IMG/VR virus record: IMGVR_UViG_3300025108_000116
Span: 1 to 42,410 of that record
Reading direction: 5' to 3' (one strand)
DNA length: 42,410 bases
From: a virus
Within the stretch, counting starts at the first letter, position 1. Every line of letters begins with the position of its first letter. The notes below the pieces were generated by a model that did no database searches, was not told the DNA's origin, and worked only from the letters and a program-made list of their open reading frames with translations. Positions 33,267-41,065 of the stretch are shown piece after piece. The position numbers and the translations under genes were made by a program.

Positions 33267-34504
33267 TGGCAAACAAGAAAAAGAAAAAGACAAGCACAAA
33301 AGGTTTAGCAGGTATTCCTGTTTATGGTTCTAACTCTAATTCAGGTGAAGATATTCGTCTTAATAAAAAGGTTAAACCTAAAAAAGTAAGTGGTATTGTT
33401 AACTATTTAGGTGATACAGAAACAGTTACTGTGCCTAAACAGTGGTTGTCTTCTCCTGACCATGTAGTTGCAGAGCTTGCTTATATTACACCTGCTGAAC
33501 AAAAGATACTTCTTGAAGCTAACTTGTATGGTTCTCTTAAAGGTAAACCTAATAGTGGTCCGGGTGGTTTGATGTCATTACAAGGTGGTGGTGAACAAGA
33601 AGCTAAAGACGCAGGTGCTAGTAATACTAGTCAAGCTTCTTCATCTGGTAGTTCAGGTGGTGGTGGAGGAAGCAGCAGTAGTTCTTCTTCTAGTTCTAGC
33701 TCAGATGATGGTGGGGCATATGACGATGATGATGCAGATGCAGAACTTGCAGAAATGTTTAATCAAGATGTTGCTACTAGAGGTAGAAGTGTAGATACAG
33801 GTAGACCTTCTCGTGCAAAGTTTGGTGGATATGACCCAAGTAGAGATGATGAAGAGCAAACTTCTGCTATAACTATTCGTAGCTATGACCCAAATACAGG
33901 TAAGGGTGGTGATTTTTTAAGTGAACAAGGAAGACAAGATTTAAATGTTCTTGGTGAAAAAGCTGCTGAATACTTTCAAGGTCCTGTTACAAAAGCAATT
34001 CAAAAAGCAGAAAAGTTTTCTCCTTTAGCTATGTTAGCTAGAACTATTGGAGATGTTCCTAGTATTACAAGAACTAAATCAGGGCTTGCTGCAGGTAGAA
34101 TTGGTCAAATGCAAACAGGTGTACAAGCTGGGGGTATTGTTAAATATGATAGTGCAGGTAATATTTCTCATGTGGAAATGCCTGATGGTAGTAAGGTAGG
34201 TGAAAAACCAACTTTTGATACTTCTGATAGTAAAGATAATAGTAGTCCAAAACCTAGCACATCTGGTGCGCCAATACCCAAAGCTCCCCCTGCGGTTACA
34301 CCCAATGCTTATTATCAGAAAGGTGTAGGTACACAGACCATTGACTTGTCTGACCCTGTACAACGTAGATTATATTTACAAAATCTTATTGGTGGTACGT
34401 CTAGTCCAATAGGTGGTTCATTTAATCCTTTAACAGCTACATATTCTATGCCAGATGGTGGTCAAAGAAAAGTATCAGGATTAGATATATTCAAGAGAAA
34501 ATAA
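33266..34504 (+). CDS. Low-complexity virion-associated protein with Ser/Gly linker (412 aa)
   Basis: A basic N-terminus (NKKKKKTSTKG) is followed by a helical piece with LAYITPAEQKILLEANLYGS, then a long Ser/Gly run and acidic stretch (about 120-165: GGGGGSSSSSSSSSSSDD, YDDDDADAELAEMF), then polar segments with QGPVTKAIQKAEKFSPLAML and a Pro/Ser-rich C-terminus. The LSDPVQRRLYLQNLIG segment near the end looks folded. It belongs with the internal virion proteins by location; the linker suggests two domains held flexibly. Unrecognised family. Confidence 0.7.
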   Translation: MANKKKKKTSTKGLAGIPVYGSNSNSGEDIRLNKKVKPKKVSGIVNYLGDTETVTVPKQWLSSPDHVVAELAYITPAEQKILLEANLYGSLKGKPNSGPGGLMSLQGGGEQEAKDAGASNTSQASSSGSSGGGGGSSSSSSSSSSSDDGGAYDDDDADAELAEMFNQDVATRGRSVDTGRPSRAKFGGYDPSRDDEEQTSAITIRSYDPNTGKGGDFLSEQGRQDLNVLGEKAAEYFQGPVTKAIQKAEKFSPLAMLARTIGDVPSITRTKSGLAAGRIGQMQTGVQAGGIVKYDSAGNISHVEMPDGSKVGEKPTFDTSDSKDNSSPKPSTSGAPIPKAPPAVTPNAYYQKGVGTQTIDLSDPVQRRLYLQNLIGGTSSPIGGSFNPLTATYSMPDGGQRKVSGLDIFKRK

Positions 34505-34713
34505 TGGAGAGTCAGTCATTAATAACAGACAAGAAAACTTATCAAAAAAACAGACGGTACATGGCTTGGTCTGCTCTTGCAATGATGCTTGTAGCAACGA
34601 TAGCTGTACTTGTAAGCCCGGAAAGGTTTGCAAGTGCCGAAGCAATACTGATGATGATGTATGGAAGCCTATCGGCACTAGTCGCATCTTATTTTGGGTT
34701 TAGTAAAAAATGA
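34504..34713 (+). CDS. Candidate holin (69 aa, two membrane spans)
   Basis: Two hydrophobic segments, about residues 20-37 (MAWSALAMMLVATIAVLV) and 43-64 (ASAEAILMMMYGSLSALVAS), joined by a short charged turn, with a basic cytoplasmic-type N-terminus and a Lys-Lys end. Size and topology fit class II holins. It overlaps the lysozyme gene by four bases (ATGA), the classic holin-endolysin pairing. A holin would open the membrane for the lysozyme, which has no signal peptide. Confidence 0.75.
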   Translation: MESQSLITDKKTYQKNRRYMAWSALAMMLVATIAVLVSPERFASAEAILMMMYGSLSALVASYFGFSKK

Positions 34714-35195
34714 AGTATAGTGAATCACATTTTTTAGATAAGCTTATTGAACATGAGGGAATGGTTCTTACTGTCTACAAGGATACCCTTGGCATAGACA
34801 CAGTAGGAATAGGAAGAAATTTAAAAGACCGTGGAATAAGTAAAGAAGAGCTTGACTACATGGACTATCCTAGTATAGATGCTGTTTATGAACATGGTAT
34901 TACAGAAGCAGATGCACGTTACCTAGCAATGAATGATATTAAAATTGTAGAACGTGAACTATGTGCAGTACATAAATGTGTAGAAGACCTAGATGGTGTA
35001 AGACAATTAATACTAATGGACATGGCTTTTAATATGGGTGTTCCAAGGTTATGTAAATTTAAAAAAATGTGGAATGCTATACATGAAAAAAACTGGGAAG
35101 CCTCATCAAGGGAAATGTTAGATTCCAGATGGGCGAGACAGGTAGGACAACGTGCTAAAAAACTAAGCGAAGCTATGAAAGCAGGAGAATTTTAA
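34710..35195 (+). CDS. T4-type lysozyme endolysin (GH24, 161 aa)
   Basis: Cell-wall hydrolase that cuts the N-acetylmuramic acid to N-acetylglucosamine bond. The catalytic triad of T4 lysozyme (Glu11, Asp20, Thr26) is matched in kind and spacing by E16, D25 and T31 in LIEHEGMVLTVYKDTLG and the following IDTVGIGRNL. Length equals T4 lysozyme (~164). The AFNMG motif (near 106-110) and SRWARQVGQRAKKLSEAM at the end are also family features. No signal peptide, so release depends on a holin. Confidence 0.93.
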   Translation: MKYSESHFLDKLIEHEGMVLTVYKDTLGIDTVGIGRNLKDRGISKEELDYMDYPSIDAVYEHGITEADARYLAMNDIKIVERELCAVHKCVEDLDGVRQLILMDMAFNMGVPRLCKFKKMWNAIHEKNWEASSREMLDSRWARQVGQRAKKLSEAMKAGEF

Positions 35196-35515
35196 TGACT
35201 AAGCCTTTAGTACAAAGAGAAAGTAATTTAACACAACTTAATAGAATACTAAAGCCTTTAGGTATGGAAATAAAACCTAAAGTAAAAAAAGATTCTAAAG
35301 GAAGGGTAATTGTTGACCCTAGCCCAAAGCCTAAAAAAGTTCTTAAAAGACCTTTGAAGGTGTATAAAAAAGTATCAAAACCTTTTGTAAAACCTAAAAG
35401 ACAGTATGTTACTAAAAAACCTAAGTCTACTTTGTTTGGTTTTAGTTTTAAATCTGGTGGTAGCATAGGTAGTAAAAAAGGTAAGAAACAATCAGGACAT
35501 AATAGATTATACTAA
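35195..35515 (+). CDS. Small basic protein ending in HNRLY (106 aa)
   Basis: TAATG-coupled to the lysozyme and to the next gene. The first 25 residues (PLVQRESNLTQLNRILKPLG) may form a short helix; the rest is Lys/Pro/Val/Ser rich and probably disordered, ending GKKQSGHNRLY. It lies 20 kb from the other two proteins with that ending, and the codons used differ, so the shared end is not a recent DNA copy. Function unknown; a virion cargo tag is proposed under findings. Confidence 0.75.
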   Translation: MTKPLVQRESNLTQLNRILKPLGMEIKPKVKKDSKGRVIVDPSPKPKKVLKRPLKVYKKVSKPFVKPKRQYVTKKPKSTLFGFSFKSGGSIGSKKGKKQSGHNRLY

Positions 35516-36306
35516 TGGGTACTCCAAGCTCAATATCAAGAACAGGTAAACATGAGCCTTTTAAACTTCAGGTTGCAAGAGGTCAAATTGCTTTTCATAA
35601 AAATATTTTTAAATTTGGATTTAATCCTGATATAGATGACAGTCTTGAAACTGTATGGGCAGAAGGTGGACTATACTCTTACTTGTCTGCTGCTTCAATA
35701 CTAAAAGTTTCTAGCTCTAGTGCTGCTGATGACGAAGGAAGTACTGGTGCAGAGACGGTACAGATTTACGGTTTAGATGCTGATTATAATCAGATTAATG
35801 AAGTAATAATTCTTGATGGACAAACTGCTGTTGATACAACAAAAGAATACTTACGTATTAATCGTATGGTTGTACGTAGTGCAGGAAGTGGCGGTACTAA
35901 TGCAGGTGTTATTTATGCAGGTACAGGAGCAGTAACTGCTGGTGTTCCGGTAAATAAATATGCAACTGTCGGAGCAGGAGATGGTCAAACACTAATGGCT
36001 TTATGGACTGTACCTGCAGGATATACTGCATATGTATACCAAACAGATATAACTGTAGCTACCACACAAAATAATAAGTATGCAGAAATTCATTTTGTGG
36101 CACGTCCCTTTGAAGAGGTTTTTCAAGTAAAGGATAAATTTGTAAAGTCGGAAGGTGGGCATACTCAAGTGTATGCTTTTCCTTTAAAGTTTGAAGAAAA
36201 AACAGATTTAGAATTTAGAGCAATAGGTGATAGTGCAGGTGCAAATATTGCTATTAGTGCAGGTTTGGACATACTTTATATTAAGAATATAATACCACCT
36301 CAGTAA
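35515..36306 (+). CDS. Beta-rich structural protein (263 aa)
   Basis: Reads as a compact beta domain: KLQVARGQIAFHKNIFKFGF at the start, the strand ETVQIYGLDADYNQINEVII, and a jelly-roll-like C-terminal half with VFQVKDKFVKSEGGHTQVYA and FPLKFEEKTDLEFRAIGDS. The last segment resembles the end domains of phage head or tail accessory proteins that bind as trimers. No enzyme motif. Placed after the lysis genes, which is unusual for a structural protein; it may be a fibre or decoration component acquired later. Confidence 0.7.
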   Translation: MGTPSSISRTGKHEPFKLQVARGQIAFHKNIFKFGFNPDIDDSLETVWAEGGLYSYLSAASILKVSSSSAADDEGSTGAETVQIYGLDADYNQINEVIILDGQTAVDTTKEYLRINRMVVRSAGSGGTNAGVIYAGTGAVTAGVPVNKYATVGAGDGQTLMALWTVPAGYTAYVYQTDITVATTQNNKYAEIHFVARPFEEVFQVKDKFVKSEGGHTQVYAFPLKFEEKTDLEFRAIGDSAGANIAISAGLDILYIKNIIPPQ

Positions 36307-36342
36307 TGTTAGGTAAAGTTTTAGAAATATCAGGAGACTATT

Positions 36343-36726
36343 ATGTTAAACCTTCTCGTAGGACCAATTGCAGAATTAGCAGGTACTTGGCTGCAAGGTT
36401 CGGTAGAAAAGACAAAAGCAAATGCAGAAGCAAAGGTAGCCAAAGCAAAAGCTGAAGCTACCATCATGGAAAAAAAAGCCACTGGAGAAATCGACTGGGA
36501 TTTGGAAATGGCAAAGGGAAGCCACACGTCATGGAAAGACGAATGGCTTACTATTCTGTTTTCAATCCCATTGATTCTTGCTTTCATTCCGGGTATGGAA
36601 GACTTAGTAGCTAATGGATTTGCTCAACTAGAAGCAATGCCTGAGTGGTATCAATACTCACTCGGCATCATTGTCGCTGCCAGCTTCGGTGTCCGTAGTG
36701 CTACTAAGTTCTTCGGTAAGAAGTAA
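36343..36726 (+). CDS. Holin-like membrane protein (127 aa)
   Basis: A helical Ala/Lys-rich segment (about 20-46, with KANAEAKVAKAKAEATIMEK), a conserved-looking WKDEWLT at 64-70, then membrane spans at about 69-84 (ILFSIPLILAFIPG) and 104-118 (YSLGIIVAASFGVRS). This matches the layout of the 3-TM holin family described for gene transfer agent release and found in many marine phages. An AGGAGA ribosome-binding site fixes the start. Its last 69 bases overlap, on the opposite strand, the end of the small terminase gene; no terminator separates the two operons. Confidence 0.75.
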   Translation: MLNLLVGPIAELAGTWLQGSVEKTKANAEAKVAKAKAEATIMEKKATGEIDWDLEMAKGSHTSWKDEWLTILFSIPLILAFIPGMEDLVANGFAQLEAMPEWYQYSLGIIVAASFGVRSATKFFGKK

Positions 36727-37170
36727 CTCTTCTTCTTGTTCTTCTTCTCCATCATTAAACTCATCTGGAAAAGCCTCTGCAAAAAGAAGAAAGCATTGGT
36801 CAAAGCCTAGTGCTTGCATAATACCTTTGATGTCTTCTTCCAAACTTTCTGTTGTCTGATCATCTACATCTGTATTATTACCACGAACACGAGACAATAG
36901 TTCTAAGGCTTTTAAAGCTGTTGTTCCATGCCCACCATTACGAGCTACTTCATATTGCTTCTCAATCTCACTGACCACATCTACATTGGTCACCATTTCA
37001 TTTGTAAGTTCTTTTAATCTTTCTTGGATACGTTCTTCTTGTAAAAGTCTATGCCCTTGATTATAAGCAGATGATTCACTATATCCTGCAGCCTTTGCCG
37101 CCTTTGTAGCATTTCGACTGAGGACATAGTTCTGGCAAAACTGCTCTTGTTTATCATTAAGCTGCGACAT
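36658..37170 (-). CDS. terS: Terminase small subunit (170 aa)
   Basis: Recognises phage DNA and starts packaging by the large subunit. The N-terminal LNDKQEQFCQNYVLSRNATK followed by AAKAAGYSESSAY and RIQERLKEL is the helix-turn-helix region of the Terminase_2-type small subunits. A central helical part follows, and the C-terminal 60 residues are highly acidic (GEEEQEEELLLTEE). The start lies 14 bases inside the end of the upstream fusion gene, so translation is coupled. It is about 34 kb from terL and on the opposite strand, and its final 22 codons overlap a convergent gene: both unusual. Confidence 0.88.
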   Translation of the reverse strand: MSQLNDKQEQFCQNYVLSRNATKAAKAAGYSESSAYNQGHRLLQEERIQERLKELTNEMVTNVDVVSEIEKQYEVARNGGHGTTALKALELLSRVRGNNTDVDDQTTESLEEDIKGIMQALGFDQCFLLFAEAFPDEFNDGEEEQEEELLLTEELSSTTDTEAGSDNDAE

Positions 37171-39454
37171 TTAGTAACTCAGAGTAATGTTTTTCTTGAC
37201 CCCTCTTAGAAGATTTCCAAACTTCTGAGCACAATGTTCCTTCACCATGAAAGACTACACCCATGTCAATTTCCATTTGGTCAAAAAGTTTTTCACAGTC
37301 TTGTGCCATAGCAAGTAGCTCACCAGTAGTCCAGAAGTGATTGTTGTTTAGTTCTACCTTCATGTATTTAGGTTTACTCTGTTCTGTATCTGTAGTTTCT
37401 TTTTTCATTTCTTCTGTTACTTCATCTATAGAACAATCAAAACCAAACAGTTCAAAGTTACGGAAGCCAAGAGTATGTCCAATGGCAAGTGTTCTCATGG
37501 CTGCACAAGTCCCACCTGTAATGAGAGTAGAACCCTCGTCAATACCTGTAGCCTTGTCTACTACAATCTTATCTTTTACTTCCATATCACGTAAAGCATC
37601 TGAGTATGCTTGCCATCCTTTTACATTAGCTTTCTTTTTTATAAGATGCTTAGTAACAGAAGGGTCAGTCATAGAAGCAACAAGGAAAATAGTTTCTTGG
37701 TCTACCTTCTTAAATAAATCTTTACGTTTTACACCATGTGTACTAACACCATCAATAGGTCTAGGGTCAAGTATCACACAAGCAAATGGTTGAATACCAT
37801 TCTCAATCAAACGTGGATAGCTATGCTTGACACAGAATACCTTATTGTTTGTTGTAGCAATACGTTCTTTTAGTTTATCAAAATTAATGTTACCACCAGA
37901 TACAATAATTGCTGTTTCATTATTTACTTTACTTGTTTTAATCCAATCAAAATCTTTTATTAACTTTCTATTTTCTTTTACATTATTAATAATTTCTTCT
38001 TTAGGTCTTGAATCTTTAGGTGTAACCAAAATAGGTACACGAGTTAGTTCGTCTGGTAGTTTAGGAAGTCCCTTCTTGTTAGCTACAAAACAAAGATGTG
38101 TAATGCCACCACCAAGAACCCCGTCAGAACTAGGCAATACCACTTTTCCATAAGCTTCTACCTCTTTCATTAACTTGTTAACACCTAGATGTTCCTCTTT
38201 AGGAAGGTTACCATTCTTATCTTCTGAAAAGTAATCATCAAAGACAACAACAGGAACGTGTTCCTTTATGTTTTCCCAATCTGCTTTTACCGTTTCATAA
38301 GAATGTCCACCATCTATGTAAGCAAAGTCTGCTTCTTTAAGTTTGGCACAAGCAGGAACAGTTTTCTTACTATCTCCTTTGTGTAACTCATAGGTAAACT
38401 TTTTTTCTGTGCGTGACATTCTATAAGAGAAATCATCCAACCGTCTTTCAACAGCTTCTACCATGTTGTGCGCCTTGCTGTTCATTTCATATTCATCTGA
38501 CTGTTCTGTCGCATCCTGAAACAAATCAAAACCAATATAATGCACTTTGTCTGTGTTTTCAAAAGCAGCCAGAGCCATTTCAATAGCACGTCCACCATTC
38601 CATGTACCTGTTTCTACAATAGTACTAGGTTTATAAAAGCGTACTATATCTGCAAGTTGCTTGTATCTTTTAGGACCAGTAACATCTGGTGCAACTTCTG
38701 TACTACTAAGTTTCTTTTTTAGATTACCTTTATAGTGGTCAAAGTATTCAGACAAAGGTGACTGAGCAAAGGCTGCTAGTCCTTTGGCGTGTTCAGATAA
38801 ATTTCTTGTGACCATTCCGTGGGCTTTGTAGATGTTGAGGAGTCGTTCAAAAATGAATCCATCATGCCACTCTCTATATGCAATGGTTTCTCCAATAGTG
38901 TAAGCACCTCTAAAATCAGCAATGATGCTGCAAGTATTGTGAGAAGATAGGTTAAACCCAAGAAAACTTGTTTCACTATAGTCTGCATCCTTTCTTCCAA
39001 GATGTACTAAGTCTGCTTTATCTGGAAGCCACTTAGGAAATTGTTTTACATCTAACCTTTTAGTTGTTACTGTATCTGCATCTAACCAAATCATCCAGTT
39101 ACTTTCGTCATGTACTTCTTCTTCCATCATTTCAAATGCAAGGTCTGATAGAGCATAAACTTTGTGACACCACTTAATTGCATCTAGCCTCCAATTATAT
39201 GGCTGTGTTCCACCATGCGTACCGTCATATGTCTTCATACGTTCACGATACTGAACCATTTCTGTTATGTCGTTAAGATTGCGATAATGAATATTATCAG
39301 CCACAGGAGCATCGACATCTTTAATGTCAAAGTCATGGTAATAGGCATATAATTGAAAGTGTTTTGGATTCCATTTTTCTGTAACACTTTCCAACATTTT
39401 CTTAGCATATTCATGGTATCCGCTTTCACTAAATGAGGTTACAAATATATACAT
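37157..39454 (-). CDS. Three-domain fusion: glycosyltransferase-like, SAM methyltransferase, MAF/DUF115-like (765 aa)
   Basis: Domain 1 (1-245): glycosyltransferase-A-like with WLDADT (DAD at 125-127, metal/sugar-nucleotide site). Domain 2 (about 255-460): class I methyltransferase; the SAM loop is VETGTWNGGRA (280-290), with the acidic strand end at FD (309-310) and FAYIDGGHSYETVKADW (377-393) as in Methyltransf_24 enzymes. Domain 3 (about 510-765): similar to DUF115/MptE-like motility accessory factors, with TAIIVSGGN (514-521), FACVILDPR (557-565) and TGGTCAAMRTLAIG (646-659). MAF proteins transfer nonulosonic acids to flagellin. Likely role: building or attaching a methylated sugar on host surface, virion or DNA. 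Coupled by TAATG to the upstream glycosyltransferase and overlapping terS. Confidence 0.8.
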   Translation of the reverse strand: MYIFVTSFSESGYHEYAKKMLESVTEKWNPKHFQLYAYYHDFDIKDVDAPVADNIHYRNLNDITEMVQYRERMKTYDGTHGGTQPYNWRLDAIKWCHKVYALSDLAFEMMEEEVHDESNWMIWLDADTVTTKRLDVKQFPKWLPDKADLVHLGRKDADYSETSFLGFNLSSHNTCSIIADFRGAYTIGETIAYREWHDGFIFERLLNIYKAHGMVTRNLSEHAKGLAAFAQSPLSEYFDHYKGNLKKKLSSTEVAPDVTGPKRYKQLADIVRFYKPSTIVETGTWNGGRAIEMALAAFENTDKVHYIGFDLFQDATEQSDEYEMNSKAHNMVEAVERRLDDFSYRMSRTEKKFTYELHKGDSKKTVPACAKLKEADFAYIDGGHSYETVKADWENIKEHVPVVVFDDYFSEDKNGNLPKEEHLGVNKLMKEVEAYGKVVLPSSDGVLGGGITHLCFVANKKGLPKLPDELTRVPILVTPKDSRPKEEIINNVKENRKLIKDFDWIKTSKVNNETAIIVSGGNINFDKLKERIATTNNKVFCVKHSYPRLIENGIQPFACVILDPRPIDGVSTHGVKRKDLFKKVDQETIFLVASMTDPSVTKHLIKKKANVKGWQAYSDALRDMEVKDKIVVDKATGIDEGSTLITGGTCAAMRTLAIGHTLGFRNFELFGFDCSIDEVTEEMKKETTDTEQSKPKYMKVELNNNHFWTTGELLAMAQDCEKLFDQMEIDMGVVFHGEGTLCSEVWKSSKRGQEKHYSELLNVAA

Positions 39455-40230
39455 TAGATTACTTCTCCTACTAGTTTATCCATAAACACTTTGCTTTTAA
39501 ATGCTTGCCATTCACCAGCATATTCAGTGTCTGATTTGCGTTTACCTTTCCAATCATCAAACCAAGGACCACCTGTAGTAAAGTGTACGTTCTTAGGTAA
39601 GATATTTTCTGGTGACCATCCGTCCAACCAATTCCACTCTGGTTCAATAGAACCTATTTCATTGTCAGACAACCAAGAGAAGCCATGCAACCAGCTACCT
39701 GTCTTTGTGTTTACGTCATCTACAGTTAGGTTAAGATTAGATGGGTGAGAACAATTCCAAAGAACAAAGCTAGACCAGTTCTTACGATTATAATTCTGTT
39801 GTACTTGTCCATCCATCTTTAGACCTTCGTTAGGTCTGTAGTTATGTTTGACTACTTGAACAGCAAACTCTTCACGTTTACCATAGGTATTAAATAGTTC
39901 TTCAATATCCCAACGTACAAACATATCTGCATCCATAAACAATGCAAGACCGTCATACTGATTAAGGGCAGGAACTAAGAAACGTGTAAAGGTAAAGTCA
40001 GAACTGAAAGGTCTGCCATCACATTCATCTATACGAACAGGTGATTCAGCATTACTATCGAAACGAATAGTACGCCTATACAGACCTGCTCTACGTAATG
40101 CAGGTTGTACGAGAGGGATAATGTCAAACTTTTCATTGTACTGAAGAATTGATTTACGTAGTACTTCATAAGCCTCATGCTCCCTTGCATCATATCCAAT
40201 ATAAATTACTGGTCTTTTCTCTGTAAACAT
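39454..40230 (-). CDS. Glycosyltransferase, GT-A fold (258 aa)
   Basis: Predicted sugar transferase. The N-terminus VIYIGYDAREHEAYEVLRKS is a nucleotide-sugar binding start, PFSSDFTFTRFLVP precedes the DXD site in LALFMDADMFVRWDIEELF, and the later FVLWNCSHPSN and GGPWFDDWKG segments are typical of small phage GT8-like enzymes. The start is the ATG at 40230, because an in-frame GTG at 40242 would leave no room for the AAGGTG ribosome-binding site. It is the first gene after the promoter at 40264-40292, and its stop overlaps the start of the three-domain gene, so the two probably act in one pathway. Confidence 0.88.
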   Translation of the reverse strand: MFTEKRPVIYIGYDAREHEAYEVLRKSILQYNEKFDIIPLVQPALRRAGLYRRTIRFDSNAESPVRIDECDGRPFSSDFTFTRFLVPALNQYDGLALFMDADMFVRWDIEELFNTYGKREEFAVQVVKHNYRPNEGLKMDGQVQQNYNRKNWSSFVLWNCSHPSNLNLTVDDVNTKTGSWLHGFSWLSDNEIGSIEPEWNWLDGWSPENILPKNVHFTTGGPWFDDWKGKRKSDTEYAGEWQAFKSKVFMDKLVGEVI

Positions 40231-40263
40231 AATAATACACACCTTTCAATTATAACTACTATA

Positions 40264-40292
40264 ATTATACTTAAACAATTTATAGTTGTCAA
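40264..40292 (-). promoter_or_regulatory. Consensus sigma-70 promoter for the glycosyltransferase-terS operon
   Basis: On the minus strand TTGACA (40292-40287) and TATAAT (40269-40264) are perfect and 17 bases apart, with predicted start near 40257, about 27 bases before the ATG at 40230. The -35 box overlaps the stop codon of the 41-residue gene. It has the same boxes and spacing as the late promoter at 1289. Confidence 0.85.
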
Positions 40293-40414
40293 TCTTTTTT
40301 TCTAAACCTATGTCTAAAAAATACAACAGTATTTAAAACAGTGTTAATTGTAACCATTGCAAGCAGCCACCATTGCCACCACAGTAATGCAAACTGTCCT
40401 GTGTCATCAATCAT
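40289..40414 (-). CDS. Tiny membrane protein (41 aa)
   Basis: A short reading frame starting four bases after the stop of the 215-residue gene. The product has one membrane span, with tryptophans at its entrance (FALLWWQWWLLAMVTINTVL, residues 8-27), and a basic end (FRHRFRKKD). A clean positive-inside arrangement with acidic N-terminus (MIDDTG) supports a real single-span protein. It may be an early membrane effector. Its stop codon lies in the promoter for the next genes. Confidence 0.65.
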   Translation of the reverse strand: MIDDTGQFALLWWQWWLLAMVTINTVLNTVVFFRHRFRKKD

Positions 40415-40417
40415 TTA

Positions 40418-41065
40418 TTATTTCTCACTCTCAGTTTTCCAAAAGTAATCTTCACTGTCTCCCAATGTTCCCCAATCTGAGAAAGGATTTTCTACTTCAT
40501 AATATTCTGTAGATACTTTGAAGTCAGGTGTCTTCACTTCTTTAGGTGATAAGGACACATCATATATTCTCATTCTATTGTTAGGATATAAACAGTACTG
40601 TCCATTCTCAAGCTCAAGACAATTAAATGACTTATGCTCTTGAGGTACTTCACTAACATTACAATCTACTTGCTGAATGTTCTCATGCAGATTGTCTAAT
40701 GTGAAAAGATACTTACCACCTATCATTCCATGCCTCTTTGTTCGAGCTTGAAAGCCCATAGAGCCTATGAACTGTTTCTCAATGGCGGTTACACCATAGT
40801 CCATGCAGTTCCAGAACTGTAGCTCGTCCAGAGGAAGGTCAGGGTCTGGTAACTTAGGCTCTGAAACAAAGGCAGAGATAGGAAGTTTATCATACATAGC
40901 TGCATAGCTAGGAAGATATGTTTCAAAGTAAAAGGTTCTACCGGGCAACGACTTTGCCGTTACCCAGTATCCCTCTACAAATTCACCATGTCCAGACTGA
41001 TGGTCTGTTAGATATTCTTTTCTTACCCATACTTTAGTAGGGGGTATGTTTACTATGTTACTCAT
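40418..41065 (-). CDS. Conserved hypothetical protein near ribonucleotide reductase (215 aa)
   Basis: The start is set at 41065 by a TAATG overlap with the 53-residue gene; an in-frame ATG at 41074 lies inside that gene. Soluble protein with aromatic, Pro-rich segments: NIPPTKVWVRKEYLTDHQ, SLPGRTFYFETYLPSYAAMY, LPLDELQFWNCMDYGVTAIE. I recall proteins of this type near nrd genes in marine phages with no tested function. No enzyme motif is evident; no membrane span. Confidence 0.75.
   Translation of the reverse strand: MSNIVNIPPTKVWVRKEYLTDHQSGHGEFVEGYWVTAKSLPGRTFYFETYLPSYAAMYDKLPISAFVSEPKLPDPDLPLDELQFWNCMDYGVTAIEKQFIGSMGFQARTKRHGMIGGKYLFTLDNLHENIQQVDCNVSEVPQEHKSFNCLELENGQYCLYPNNRMRIYDVSLSPKEVKTPDFKVSTEYYEVENPFSDWGTLGDSEDYFWKTESEK

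Noticed and set aside
36306-36460. Short plus-strand frame starting with a TAATG overlap at 36306 (about 50 residues, MLGKVLEISGDYYVK...)
   Set aside because: It runs mostly out of frame through the well-supported holin-like gene at 36343, which has its own AGGAGA site; the coupling is probably accidental.
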